Shown here: positions 13,930-28,155 of the stretch, in pieces | Numbering within the stretch: position 1 is the first letter of the stretch | Layout of the letters: each line of letters opens with the position of its first letter | Source of the DNA: Phorcus lineatus | Lineage: Eukaryota > Mollusca > Gastropoda > Trochida > Trochidae | Length of the DNA: 64,000 bases | Assembly: GCA_921293015.1 (NCBI GenBank) | Contig: OV121085.1 | Coordinates: forward strand, 11,743,731-11,807,730 | Direction of reading: 5' to 3' | Made by a program: the position numbers and the translations under genes | The notes under the pieces: generated by a model | Seen by the model: the letters and a program-made list of their open reading frames with translations, nothing else | Told to the model about the DNA's origin: nothing | Databases searched by the model: none

Positions 13930-14100
13930 GCGGATCCAGGAATTTTGAATGGGGGGGGGGGGGGGGAGGGGTTCGGATTCGGAAATTGTCAACGGGGGGG
14001 GGGGGGGGGCTTACATTATGTTACATATGATATGATTCTGTTTCGGGTTCAGAATTTGTCAACTGGGGGGGTCCGGACCCCTTGAACCCCCCTCCCTTGG
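13930..14100. repeat. G-run repeat with two poly-G tracts
   Basis: Two long guanine homopolymers (about 13951-13967 and 13995-14010) sit in a degenerate internal repeat. The phrases 'ttcggattcggaaattgtcaac' and 'ttcgggttcagaatttgtcaac' each precede a G-rich stretch. The block is bracketed by ggatcca / ttggatccg, which suggests a small foldback element. The G-tracts could form G-quadruplexes and are likely to be length-polymorphic or misassembled. Confidence 0.6.
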
Positions 14101-14373
14101 ATCCGACATTGAGCCGTAATCGAAAGATCAAGAGTTTAGAGAGAAAGAGATTTATCTTGACGTATACACATGAGGGTGGGTGAGTAATGGGTGGACGGTT
14201 CTCCAACAATATTTCAGTAATTCAGGTAGATGAAAATCATCAAAAGAGACTGGAGTTACCAGAGGAAAACAAAGAAAAGGTCAAAGTGGAAGGAAGATCG
14301 TTTTATGGAAAGAATCTGGGTTTGTTTTATCTTTGATTTCAATACCTATTATAGATGGTGACAACGTGACAGG

Positions 14374-15880
14374 TGTTTTAAGCGAGCAGTCATCAAACCG
14401 TTGTTGAAGAAACCATCATTAGAACCTGAAAACCTAAGCAACTACCGACCGGTTTCAAACCTCTCTTTTATTTCTAAAATCCTTGAAAAGGTTGTCAAGA
14501 GTCAGATGCTTAGCCATTTACAGAACTTTGATCTCATTGACAAGTATCAATCAGCCTACAGGAGTGCACATAGCACGGAAACAGCTCTCAATGCTGTTCT
14601 GGACAACATCAAGATGTCTGTAGATAACGGAGATATTGCCATGCTTGTACTTTTAGATCTATCATCTGCCTTTGATACCATTGACCATGCTACACTTTTA
14701 TCAAGGCTACAGACTGAGTATGGAATAGACATCACAGTCCTGAAATGGTTTTCATCATACCTTGAAAATCGTTCTCAATCCGTTCAGATTAACAGAACAC
14801 TGTCAGATGTCCATATCCTTGAATGTGGAGTGCCACAGGGCTCGGTTTTAGGACCCATACTCTACACCATGTATACCAAACCTCTAGGACAACTCATCAT
14901 CAAGCATCTCATTGGAAGACATTTTTATGCAGATGACTCACAACTTATGGACAGTTTCAAGCCATGCAAAGACAGTCAGCAGAAAGCCAAGGTCAAAATG
15001 GAGTCCTGTCTCAATGATGTAAAGTCCTGGATGACCAGCAACAAACTTGTCTTAAACGACAGTAAGACAGAAGCCATTATTATTGCTCCGCGTCAACGAC
15101 AGCAGAAGTGTCAGCTCACCTCCATTTCTATAGGACAATCTTCAATCCCCTTCTCGACCTCTGTGAGAAATCTTGGTGTTTATTTGGACTCAAATTTAAG
15201 TATGAAAAGTCACATCAGCCACATTTGTAAAACCTGTTATTATCATTTGAGGAATATTGGTTCGATACGCAACATCCTAACCATGGAAGCAACAGCCACC
15301 CTCGTTCGGACTCTAGTTCTAACCCGCCTTGACTACTGCAATAGTTTACTATTTGGTATCTCGGAGGAACAGCTACAGCGTCTCCAGAAAATACAAAACC
15401 AAGCTGCTCGAATAGTCACAAGGACAAAGTTGTGCTCTCACATTACACCAGCTTTAAATTCTCTTCATTGGCTCCGGATTCGCGAGAGGATTGAATTTAA
15501 AGTATTATCCCTTGTCTACCAGACCATTTCCAACATCGGACCAGCATATCTACAGGACTTGTTACATTTGTACAAACCAGAACGATCCCTCCGCTCCAGT
15601 GATAAACTTCTACTAGTGGTCCCCAAATATAAGCTGAAAACCTTTGGTGCAAATTCATTCTCGTATGCTGCTGCCACTCTATGGAACTCCCTTCCACAAG
15701 ATCTTAGAGCCTCTCCATCTATCCCTGCTTTCAAGTCCAGACTCAAAACACATCTGTTCCAGCGATATATCTGAACGCTACCTTTACTGTATATAAGCTG
15801 TATATATGTTATGCGCTTAGAGCATGTCCCTGAGTGATGTGGATAACGCGCTATATAAATCCTCTTATTATTATTATTAC
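14374..15880 (+). mobile_element. 5'-truncated CR1/L2-like non-LTR retrotransposon, copy 2
   Basis: An open reverse-transcriptase frame runs from about 14374 to the stop at 15774 (over 457 residues). Blocks in order are LSNYRPVSNLSF near residue 12, AMLVLLDLSSAFDTIDH near 80, GVPQGSVLGPILY near 142, FYADD near 173, then the thumb and C-terminal blocks ending LFQRYI. No methionine start or endonuclease domain is present, so it is a 5'-truncated copy. The 3' end is gcgctatataaat followed by (TTA)n at 15860-15880. The C-terminal 314 residues are identical to copy 1 on the opposite strand at 9.9-11.0 kb. The uninterrupted frame indicates recent insertion. Confidence 0.95.
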
Positions 15881-18800
15881 AACGTCTTTCTAAGTTGTAT
15901 CGGGAAACGTTGATACATCTTTTAAATTTCTGTTGAAATCCACACCTGGAGAAAAGTTTTGCTGCATCTAATATTTCCATTACTTTGGTGATACCAAATA
16001 TTGACGTTCGATTAACAAGGATCTTATTCATGTAAAAGGCATTTTATGTCCATGCCTGAAGATTTAAAGCAACAAAATCTAATAATTACCAAATTGATCC
16101 TTTTTAAGATAGTAACCAACGGAACCTTTGTAAAAAAAAGTCAAAGTTCATAGTCGATCAGGTTTTCTGTAACAGCAATGATTAATAAAAAGACGTGGAT
16201 GTCGATTTTTACTGATCTAACTTCGACTGATTAGTCAAGACATTGGAAATAGAAAATCAGTAACCCTAATGAACAAATGGTTACCCGAAAACGTCTCCTC
16301 ATTTACTGAACGATAGCTGCCTATGTGGCTGTTGGTTCTACCAACATGTGACGTGAGTTTCTCTACTGGCTATTGACGAGATGAGTTGTCTTTAACACTA
16401 TTTATCTTCCCATTTAATTTCCTGAAAAGCTCAAAGATTACACCCACTGTTGTTCGATTTCGTTTGGTACCAGAACACAGCACAAAAAAATGAATATCCA
16501 TCGTCAGTAATGAGCACAGCAAATACTTCGTCAGTGCTCTGGAGGCGCGGCTATGTTGAAGCTATTTTATGTGCGCTTATAACGGAATGTGACGTAGTGA
16601 GTTATAACGTGCCTTACATATATTGAACAATATTTAAGACATTAATTACGTGAGTGAAAACCATCCGAAAGAGAGTGGACAGATTGGGGAGAAAATGGTT
16701 TTGAAGGTTGAGGGAACAGACGAAAAAAGAAGAGGAAAAAAGCAAGTGTTATAACCACTCTGGTCTGGTTTCTCTTAAGAAAAGCTGTAGAATAAAGTTA
16801 TTTAGAAAGGGTAGTATTTAGAAAGGACACTTCATTTTACTGAAATCGCTTACGCAAGTTTATAGCCTTTAATATGTCAGTCGTTGAAAACAAAGTAGTT
16901 CCATGAAAGATAAGTATTACAAGATGATAGGTAAAATGTAAAAGTAAAATGACGGGAACTAATAGGAGGCTATTAATATCATTTTCTTTACATCTTACCT
17001 ATCAGGTAGATGTATGTACCAGCATTTAAAATGCATTGACGGGAAGAGGGACTGTTACCATGTTTCGAAGTTGAGTGGTCAGTAGCTGTCAATTTGGCAA
17101 TCGAAAGCGCTCTTTACCTTTGACCAAGCTCTTATGGTCCTACGTCCTACGCTTGCGAGAATATAGCATTCAGCCACAGTAATTTAGGTCCACAATGGTG
17201 CATGTCTACGTATCGACCTTCCGACCTTTGCTGTGTAACATCCATAACGTCACTTAAAGGCATCGTCGACGGTGTTCTAACATAGACAGACATACAGACA
17301 GACAGATTCTTCATTAGACAATTCAGTCAAAAAGTACATTTTACAAACAACAAAAGTTTGCAGCACGGTGGAGAACAGTCTTATCTTATGCGTGTTAATT
17401 ATCAACAGACGAAAAAGCCTAAGAAATACTATAATTGGACCTACTAATTAAATGACTTTAGTACAAGACACACATATTTCGCTAAATTGAAACATAATTG
17501 AACATAATTGAAACATAATTGAACATAAGCAGTTATAGATCTTCATGCGGGCGAAGACACAACTTTATCTTAGCGATCCAAGCTTGACACTCTCTTTTGT
17601 ATCACAACGTATTCCAAATATAAATATTACGGTCTTTATGGCAGTTTTAAGTATTTATCACTGTTGGGGTGACAAACATTGTTTCTGTCTGGACAGAAGC
17701 AAAACTTTGACTTTTCACCATAAAGATCATATGAATTTTCATTTTGCAATGTTCACTAAAACGTATTTAAAAAATGATAATGTTTTAACTAATTTGTTTA
17801 AAACTTTACTGTATTAACCATTAGATCGCCCCCTCCCCTTGCCAAAATCATCCATCTGTACACAGGTTCGCTGCTTAATACAGTAAAACTAAACGAATGG
17901 TTGGAGGTGCAATCGCAGCTAGGCAATTATCTTCCATCTTCATAATAAACATTCATAAGGTCATAACGTCACTATTGCGCAACTTATCTGAATAAATATA
18001 GACACATTGAGGCATACGTACCTACTTGAGATACCTAGTCATGTAATATTTTAGTATTGTTTGACGTTATGACTGCTTTATAATCGACATTTAAGACTTG
18101 AAATAATTGCAATAACTTAGGCAAAACACATATCGCAAATGTCCATTATGCACAAAATGGTAAAACTTTATTGCTGACAAAGCTGTTCATAATTACAGCA
18201 TTTGAATATATTTGGAGCACTAAACATAAACCGTTCGGTTTAAACAATTCATTTAGAATATAGTATCATATAACTCTTGCATTAATAACAACAGGTGTTG
18301 TTTTGTTGTATACGGATTGTCTGTCCTTCTACAGGACTGTTACTGTAAGTCTTAACTACAGTTTGATATAAGCACTACAGTTTGATATAAGCATTACCTA
18401 TGACGTTTCTAACATTTGGAGGTAATATGTTGACGTCATTTGGTCTAGAATGTAGGCGCTTTAGCACTGATAGCATATAGTCAGCACATGAAGGTGATGA
18501 AACATTATATTTGGTAATATTCTAAAATTCTAGGTATTTCTATGGTTTGACTAGATTACCCAAGTGTTAATCGTGAAGCTCGTAAAGGACAATTGAGACT
18601 TCTGAAACTTTCTCACAATTTCATTTTCCTATCTCTTTATATTGGCCCCATGCGTCAGTCAGTTACTGATTGGTATAAATACATCACATAAACATATAAC
18701 TTTACGGGTAAACACGTTTTTGATTATGAAGACCGCAAAATTTTGGAATACAAAATAAATAATGACGGATTCATTAAGAGTAAACTCAAAAAAAGTTATT

Positions 18801-20340
18801 TCTTCTCAAATAAAAACGTGTTACCAATGAACCCTCTCTATCACACCTAATATCACCAACATCATCGTCGTCAAGTTACTTCATCTAAACAACAATGGGG
18901 AATATTAACAACACGCTTTGGTATTACGCCTCCTCCATAAGAATGTATTAAAAAGACTTTGATACAGTCTAGGTCCTCATTAAGCATGTCTATATTTGAC
19001 TGCAAAATAATATCACGGAAAGTAAATTATTTAAATATTTCATATGCTTAATTCTAGTCAAGTATAGTGTGGACATGTACACACGGTTACGAGATTCAGT
19101 CGCTCAATCGCTGCATGTGCATGTAGGATGCTGAGGCAGTTGGCCACTTGAGAGCTGCTGGTACGAGGTCACGTACTTCAATTACGACGTCTGCCAAATG
19201 TTTTCACAACAATCAAATTGGTTTAACTAGTTTGTTTGTTTTTTTATGACACACAGGTGGCGGTTATGTAATCCTATCGCATTCAATTTCAATTCTTGAT
19301 TTAATGGCCTCTAATTATACCTTTTGAATTCTAACGCCTTGGACCCGCCAAGCGGAATATATGTCCTGTCATAATGGCGTAATCTTGGCATTCGACTGGT
19401 ACTTAGTTTATTGTCACGGCGTCCAGTCATTTTGAACCAATGAACTTGTAGAATATATATTCAACCAATAAATTAAGAGAAGGAGATTTGGCTCATGCAC
19501 CTCTAAGGAAGATGACACACATTTAACAAAGTACATCGTGAATAACGGGACCCAACATTCTTTAGGATTATATAGGATGTTTCTAACGCTTGCGTCAGGT
19601 ATGTTTTCATGTCATTTAATGTTAAATTCAAAGACAGAGATATTGCAACACGGTGTGAGATGTTAATGTTATACTAGATAATAATATGATATGTGTTAGT
19701 TAAATACAAACGAATATTCCAATAAGTACTAAGTTGTCATGAAAGTGAAGTGAAACAAAATTATTTGTTCTATAGTCATTAAAAACGTTTCCACATTGTC
19801 TCCCGTTTTTTACAAAAACCTTCATTTTTTTCGAGACAATTTATAACTTCATATCGATAAATACATGTTGTAACACTACGTGATATCCCATTGTAATTGG
19901 ATCTCTCACCGACCAAGTTCTTTACCTTTTTGATATAAACCCACCCAAGAAAACCGCGTCCAAGGATTATCACAGTCTAATTAAGATGGATTTGACGACT
20001 GAGAGGGAAAGTTGATATCATGAAGCCGTTATATATCGTATTTTGGAATTCTTTCGGTCATGCTATTGCCTCTATTTTGCTGTTGAATTAGCTTAAAAAT
20101 ACAGAGAAAATCAAAGGGCTGGGCTTTCAGCTGCCCACTAGCACGTCACACTGGGCGTGGCTTCGAGTCATGTTTCGGTGATTTTGTGTAAGCGTTCGCC
20201 AGTCTCATTAGGCGGCTATCCAAAACAGGGGTATAAAAGGTCTCCTAGTAGTCGAATTAAAGCGTATATTTTCAATTTTTTTGGCTCTATTGATTGATAT
20301 AAGTGAAGCGAATACAGATACTAATTTGAAATAATCAAAT
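15881..20340. other. No gene recognised apart from one dispersed block
   Basis: No coding exon or RNA gene is supported over 4.4 kb. The exception is the block at 16.38-16.78 kb, listed separately. A TATA-like tataaaagg lies at 20232 but is not matched in unit B. Confidence 0.45.
16380..16780. repeat. Dispersed block, inverted copy at 51.38-51.65 kb
   Basis: Long matching stretches are seen with the reverse complement of 51380-51650. They include taacactatttatcttccca, ctctggaggcgcggctatg and ggttgagggaacagacg. Together with 13.46-13.80 kb this forms a collinear inverted pair with 51.4-55.2 kb. Confidence 0.75.
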
Positions 20341-20529
20341 TCATGCGTTACTTCTCCTCTTTAAGAAAGCTGTAGTGTGTAAGTTGTATGACTGCCCTGA
20401 ATCAGTATCGCATAAATGTAACCATGGTGATACCTATACCAGCATTCCATTTGGTCATGCGCAGTCCAATAACACTCCAATTCAACTCTCACGAATTTCA
20501 GCCAAAATTCTCTTTTCCTGGAATCCTCA

Positions 20530-20735
20530 AATGCAAGGGAACCTGCTACTCCAGTCCGATCTAGTGTGTAATGGTGATCGTTTATTGGTTCAGAGTTGTC
20601 ACGTGAGCTCACAGTTATAGTTGGGAAGTAAGAAGAACGTTGCCTGTTTCCGACTTCAAGATCTTACTTTACTTCATTCTGACGAGTAGGAGTAATAGAA
20701 ATACAATTTAGCAGCAAACGTGGGCACTTCTAAAG
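20530..20735 (+). promoter_or_regulatory. Candidate 5' non-coding exon or promoter block of copy A
   Basis: This stretch is conserved with about 35530-35730 upstream of copy B. It contains gtcacgtgagctcacag (a CACGTG E-box) and ends in a good donor context, aaag|gtaaga, in both copies. It has no conserved open frame, so a 5' UTR exon spliced across about 5.5 kb to the exon at 26264 is a reasonable guess. It could equally be an unrelated duplicated repeat. Confidence 0.3.
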
Positions 20736-20841
20736 GTAAGAAATCTTAATTTTCTTGAAACCTCAGTAATAGCTGTCCCATTGATTAAGTCAACCAAAAA
20801 GGGCAATGTTATTACATTTATTGCTTTTTTCATGTTTGACA

Positions 20842-21199
20842 TTAAAGGGTAGGTAGCACGTTTATTGAAACGTTTCTTCGAAATTTCCTCAATGGAAATA
20901 AATTGATGGCAAATTTGTTATCAAATGAGGATCCAACATATCATTACTCAAACTGGTCATCCAGTCGTGGAAGACATAAAGTAACAAGCAAAAACTACAA
21001 AAACTACAAATTGGTGTAAATTTTTTTAATCATATGATGTAGGTAAAGAGACAAGCATATTTAAACCAATCATAGCACGTCCCTTTTAAACTGCGTCTTT
21101 TGATAAAAAACCCCCATTGTCTTGCCGTTGGAAACATTTATTTTCGACCTCAAGATATTTCTTTATTTATCCAAAGAAACGTGCTATTGCGACTTTAAG
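20842..21199. mobile_element. MITE-like element, family copy 1
   Basis: Bounded by ttaaaggg...gtagcacg on the left and cgtgctattgcgactttaa on the right, which form imperfect inverted repeats. A close relative sits at 35830-36187 in unit B. A more distant inverted relative lies at 60052-60625. All share the internal catctcattactc phrase. Confidence 0.55.
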
Positions 21200-22207
21200 G
21201 ACAACATTTCATGAAGGACAGATGCAATCTATTATTTACTCCAAGCATGTATATGGTTACTCCACAAATGAGCATGAACGCGTCTTTCTCTGAATCGGAA
21301 AGACTCGCTTTGAAACCTTATGTATAACGTCCGTTGAAATTGAGAGATTTTCCTCTTAACTCAATGCAAGTTCCCAATTATTCACGACGGAGAGGACACA
21401 GAGACTAATAGCTTGAATACGATAGGGGATTCTCTACAGAGGCGTGAAGTATGTGATAACCCATCAAATAACCATCACCCCCCACAAAGCTTTCTTTTTT
21501 GCAGGTCGACACAGTGACACAGATTATGTTTCTTCAATTTTGTGTGCGTCTTAAATAAGAGCCAAACTACCATATGAGTTAATTTCAAATTGCCTTTCGA
21601 AAGTTGCAACTTTTAAAAATTAGGATTTTGTCTTGATTTCAATTTCAAATGAAAAAACCCATGGCCATATAAATGTTACGATGTCAAAATTCTACATCAC
21701 ATTTTCATGTATAATATCAAAATGATCTACTAAACTCTTCCATCCTATTCACCTCGTATGTAAATCAATTTCCACAATTACGTTTGAGAAATCGGCGCGT
21801 GCCACTGTCCGGTTTTCGATCACGAATCTTGACTCAACCTGTTTATTGTTACTATAAAGAAGTGATACGCATTGAGGTGTTTATTTTCAGAAACAATCTC
21901 AACTCCTCGATCAGACAACACAGTTTATGACCTTTGATATATTTAAATTTTAATTATTAATAATGTCAGTACTTATGATAACATAAGTCTTTTTTGTAAC
22001 ACTTTCGTTTTCCATACAACATTATCGAAAGTTTCTAAGCAATTTTCCCCATTACTCCTTTTTTTATGTCTGCGCATGCTCAGAATCTTATTGTCCGTAT
22101 CGTATTGTACAGTAACATAGCTTATGTCGACATCTATTTCCTTTTATAACTAATTCAGGTATACAATATTTTTGGTAATGGTATATAGTTCAATATCCTA
22201 ACACATC
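21200..22207. repeat. Duplicated upstream flank of copy A
   Basis: Non-coding sequence with clear similarity to 36.2-36.96 kb and 38.87-39.12 kb in unit B, and in inverted form to 49.6-50.6 kb. It includes the dispersed motif cactgtccggttttcgatca at 21803-21822. No coding potential is seen. Confidence 0.6.
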
Positions 22208-22209
22208 TA

Positions 22210-24272
22210 CACTGTAAACAATTACCGTATTTTAAAACGGTATATTGCCTGGCAGCTGGTTGCCAGCAAGTTACCGTTTTAAGAAACTGTGACCCCGTAG
22301 ATACGGTACAATCCTGTAGTTACGGTAACTTGCTGGCAACCAGCTGCCAGGCAATATACCGTAGATACGGTACAACCCTGTAGTTACGGTAACTTGCTGG
22401 CAACCAGCTGCCAGGCAATATACCGTAGATACGGTACAACCCTGTAGTTACGGTAACTTGTTGGCAACCAGCTGCCAGGCAATATACCTTAGATACGGTA
22501 CAACCCTGTAGTCACGGTAACTTGCTGGCAAACAGCTGCCATGTAATTTACCGTAGGTACGGCACAATCCTCCAACTGCCAAGCAGTATACCGTACTAAG
22601 ATACATAGATACGGTACAAACACTGTATAGATACAGTAACATGCTGGCAACCAGCTGCCAGGTTATCTGTCGTACATGTAGATACAGTAAAGCCCTGTAT
22701 GTACATGATTCTGTTACCAAGCAGATGCAATATACCATTGGTACAGCACAGGGATGAGAATAGAAATAACTGAAGGTTTCCCAGGGATCTATAAATTCAA
22801 TCAGTCTGTCTTAACTTGACAAAAATGCCAATAGAACATGCAACAGTGAAAATAGTTAACATTAACTTGTCTCAAAAAAACAACATACCAATTGAGTTAA
22901 ACATAAGATATTTATTCGGAAAAGACAATCTTTAGTAACCCAAAAATCACAAAAGATATGTAAATAAATCATCAGAGCAGGAGTTTTTGCATCAACTTAA
23001 AGATATAAATTTTGTCTGCAGACTAGAATGTGCAAGAACTCTCTCAAACATTATTGGTACACCTCATTTAAAAATCCAACATCAAGCTAAAATTTCGCAA
23101 AATGGTCAAAACTCTTATGTTAGCTTTATCAATGGAAATTTATGCTGGTATTTTAAAACTATCTTAAATAATAAATCTGAGTAACAATGGAAATATGACA
23201 ATACAAAGGGACTATTTTCTTTGTCATGTATCTCATGTTGAAGAACCAAGTTTTTGGTGAAATTAGAGTCAAAAGTAAAACTCGGTACTTAACCTGAATA
23301 ACCTCACTGAGCTTTCATTATAACATCGTAAAAACCAGAGTCATAAAAAAATGAGATCCAATAGATGAGCCAGCTTTCACTGACAAAAATTTACATTAGA
23401 AATATAGGTTGCAAACTAAATAAAATCAATCAAAATTGATATGCCAATAACACTTGAATAATAGAATATTGCTATTTAACTAAACATATACTATACGTAT
23501 AAATCAATACAGTCAAAAGTTATGGCCAAGATGTTTGGAACTCAATAAAATTATGTTATAGTGATATTCAAACATGATTATTTTTCACAGAGTGTCATTG
23601 GGGATACTTATATAAAACTGGACGTTCACAGAAGTGTCACTAGGGCTCTACTCGAACCTGGAAAAAGAACTTGCAATGCCATTGATCATTCCAGCAAAAT
23701 GCTTAAATATTTCCCAAAAGGCAAAACTAGCAATAAAATCTCTGATAAGAAGTTAAAAGGACTTCAACAGACTTTCATTATTTATGATGTATCCAAAGGT
23801 AAAACAATGAGACACAAAATAAAAACTTTGACAGTTGACAGCAGCATGAATATAAACAACTACATAATACCAAATGTAAATAATCTAAAAATCCGTAAAC
23901 AAAATAAAATACCCTTTCAAATACCACACAGTGCCAAATATGTGGCCTATCGCTGGATAAAAACGTGGTTCCGAAAAATGGCGCCCATCAACTACATACC
24001 CGGATTACATCCCATGATGCAATTCGAAACGGTACGTTACCGTATTATATCCCACAATTTACTAAAACAAACATGCATTACCGTCTTTATGCTATTGAAA
24101 CAGTATTTCGCCGGTAAAGTAAATCACAGTTTCGCCCTGTATGGGAATAACGGTAGATCGACAGTAGGACAATTTTCTTTACAGTGATGCACCGTAAAAA
24201 AGAACAACGGTATTTTACCGTATTGAAAAAACGGTACATGGATTGTTAATTCAACGGTAATTGTTTACAGTG
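22210..24272. mobile_element. 2.06-kb non-autonomous TIR element, TA target duplication
   Basis: The ends are perfect 19-bp inverted repeats: cactgtaaacaattaccgt at 22210-22228 and its complement at 24254-24272. TA flanks both sides (22208-22209 and 24273-24274). The empty site is present in unit B at 39110-39135, where the same flanks join across a single TA. Internally, 22.24-22.74 kb holds five or six 65-bp tandem units (gtaacttgctggcaaccagc) preceded by one inverted unit. The remainder is AT-rich. An open frame at 23561-24187 looks like no transposase I know. I cannot assign a superfamily. Confidence 0.9.
22240..22740. repeat. 65-bp minisatellite inside the TIR element
   Basis: Units containing gtaacttgctggcaaccagc recur near 22325, 22390 and 22454, 65 bp apart, with diverged units further right. 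One reversed unit at 22241-22280 lets the first pair fold into a hairpin. Confidence 0.85.
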
Positions 24273-24274
24273 TA

Positions 24275-25538
<1,264 letters not shown>

Positions 25539-26263
25539 TCTTTGTTTCCTCCAGTGCTAACCAAAGATTACATATAAACATCACATTACATCATTGTATT
25601 TGCAACTTTGCAATGTTATTTTGAAGAAGTTATGCAATTGGGGACAATATGCTTATCTAATTAATGCTGTTGACGTATCGTTAACGTAATGAACGAAACA
25701 TGATCACATGGCATTGTTGTTGACGTGAAGTCACGGTGACAACGAGAAGTATGTCTTCACCCCTAGATGAGTTTCCGTCGGAGAAAACGTTCCTATTATT
25801 TAAGGGGTCCAACTCATACACTTTTAAGCACCTCCAAATTTGGAATTCTGCGGCACCATTTCATCTAGATGTGTATTTTGGGCGTTAGAGAATTTATGTG
25901 TGTGTAGAGGTAATAGTTTGAAAATTGTGTTTTTCAGCATTTTTCTTCAAATACTGATATAGAGAATCTTTACCTTTTTACGAAATTTTGGAGATTCAAG
26001 TTTTTTTCAATTCAATTTTTTCCTGTTTCGGTTGCAACATTTTTGACTTTATCTTTTTAAGGGTAGTGTTCTTTCAGGTGCATTACTCTGAAAGTCACCA
26101 CCTGTTTGCATCGCGCCTCACTATTACATGTAGATGTTGCCTTTGAGAGGTTTAACCATTTTTTTAATGCTATGCTTGTTTTTGGTTCCGTCTTTTTCAA
26201 AATATAGGGCACGTTTCAGAGGCAAAAATAAGCCAGTCAGTATTTATAAATATGATGTTGCAG

Positions 26264-26586
26264 GAAGCATGTCTATGACAGTGGTATACCAGCCCGGCAT
26301 GCAGCTGGGCAGGTCGTTTGATCTCAACACCTACACAACAGGCCTGAGTATCTTCAGTGAAGAGTCCACTGCGAAGACTACAAGAACTGAACGACACGTG
26401 AACAACATCAAGTACTCGGTGGTCAAAGGATCCAGCGATGTCAACAGTATTCTCGGCGTATCCGGAGAAATTTCGCTTAAATGTAAGGCAGGAATCCTGG
26501 ACATGGAAGGAATGGGCTCTTATCTCCGTGAAGACAGGTCACAGGACAACACTGTGGAAATCATTGCCAGGGCCCAGGTTGAAACA
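26264..26586 (+). CDS. Copy A exon 1: start of stonustoxin-family MACPF-like domain
   Basis: A 323-bp exon. The acceptor is ttgcag|GAAGC at 26263/26264 and the donor is GAAACA|gtgagt at 26586/26587; both are conserved in copy B. The first in-frame ATG is at 26269, giving 106 residues and a phase-0 end. The segment PGMQLGRSFDLN followed by beta-rich sequence and a GVSGEISLKCKAG block resembles the N-terminus of stonustoxin-family (SNTX) perforin-like proteins. These are membrane-attack-type folds that also occur as non-venom proteins in many animals. The frame continues upstream to an ATG at 26134 with a signal-peptide-like start, but this is not conserved in copy B. The domain call rests on sequence pattern only. 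Confidence 0.72.
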
Positions 26587-28155
26587 GTGAGTCACTTATA
26601 CATGAACACAGTTGTGCCTTCATTAACTTACCGTCAAAAAATAACAAAACGGAGATGTTTTATTGTCACAATGGTGTGAGTGATCCTGAAATGATATATG
26701 CAAGAGACAAATTTTAGGTAACGATACTGTTGTTATTTGATGAAATGTGAAAAGATAACGAATAAGCCCATCGTGTAAATAGCTTTAGTAAAGAAACATT
26801 TTTGTTTGTTTTTTGAATGACTTAATTCAAATCAATGTTTCATGATTAACTTTGGAGACAAATCATAATTGTTAAGAGGACAAACCACCTCCAGAAAGAG
26901 GAATGAAGATGTTGCGTCAAAGCAATTTCGTTGCAGAGACAGACGAATTTGGGGCATAAGAGATAGCGGCGGGACAGGATAGCGTAATGCCAAGGATTAT
27001 GAGACATTTTTTGTTAATAAGAGGCAGACGATTAAGTTAATGATTGGACTAACTGTTGCTGGTACAGTCAAAAGATAATGAAGCAAACAGACTTCGGTTG
27101 GTAAAGGTTAATGGTTCACAAACTATGGTGTAATAAGGATGCAGACACATTTTAATGTTAGGACACAGTATAGTTAAAACAGGGTATACAATTTTTTAAT
27201 TAAAAATTTGATGATAAATCGACTTCGATTTGTAAGGGGACAGGCAAAAGTTAATGGAGGGACAGACTATGGTTGATAAGTGACATGTTAAACTTAATAA
27301 TTGGACAGCGTATGGTTGTTAAGGGGGACATTGACAAATTGTTACGATTGGAGAGAGTATGGCTACTAAGGGGGCACTCAAAAGGTAGTGGTTAGACAGC
27401 CTATGGTTAATAAGGGGGCAGACAAAACTTAATGGTCGGAAATACTATGGCCAATGATGGGGCAGACACAACTTAATAGTTCAACAGACAATGGCAAATA
27501 AGGGGGCTTACAACCTTTAATGAATGAACAATGAATATATGTTGGGACAGAACATGGTTAACAAGGGGGAAGACAAAAGGTATTGGCTTAACAGACCTCG
27601 TGTAATAAAGGGCAAAACAAATGTAAAGGCTAGATAGAATAGGGTAATAAGGGACAGACAAAAGTTAATAATGCAACAGAGTGTGGTTAATCAGGGGAAC
27701 ACAAAAATGAAAGTCTGGATAGACCATTTGAAGAAGGGGTCGCACAAAACTTGATTCGAGAGTAATGGCTAATGAGGGGCACATCAAGTAAATATATGAC
27801 GACTATGGTTAATAAGCTCATATGAGTGCACACACAAGTTTTTTGTTGAAGAGACTTCAGGTAATAAAGGGAAGAACAAATGTTGATGGTTAAACAGACT
27901 ATAGTTAATAAGGATGCTTACACATGTTAATTGTTGGCCAAACTATGGTAAATAAGAGATCAGACAAAAGTTAATGGTTTGGCAGACCATTTACTAGAAG
28001 AAGGCAGACAAAAGTTAGTGGTGGGACATACAATGGCCGACAAAAGGTGAAGTTGGGACAGGTTATGGTGTATAAAGGGAGCAGAGATTTGATAATATGT
28101 AAATTTTAAGGAACATAAAATGCCTAATCAGAGATTTTCTTATCCTCTTCGTCAG
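26587..28155 (+). repeat. Intron 1 of copy A, largely a 42-46 bp minisatellite
   Basis: From about 26880 to 28110 the intron is made of degenerate tandem units of the type acagactatggttaataagg followed by gcagacaaaagttaatgg. The period is about 42-46 bp. The homologous intron of copy B is longer (2453 versus 1569 bp) because of more units. No coding exon is recognised inside. Confidence 0.8.

Noticed and set aside
23561-24187. 208-residue open frame inside the 2.06-kb TIR element
   Set aside because: No resemblance to a transposase or any family I know, AT-driven composition, and it runs into the terminal repeats. Treated as chance.
26134-26263. In-frame upstream extension of copy A exon 1 with a signal-peptide-like start (MLPLRGLTIFLMLCLF)
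   Set aside because: The homologous sequence in copy B (about 40948-41055) has indels and stops, and a good splice acceptor lies at 26263 in both copies. It is probably intron or UTR; cDNA would settle it.
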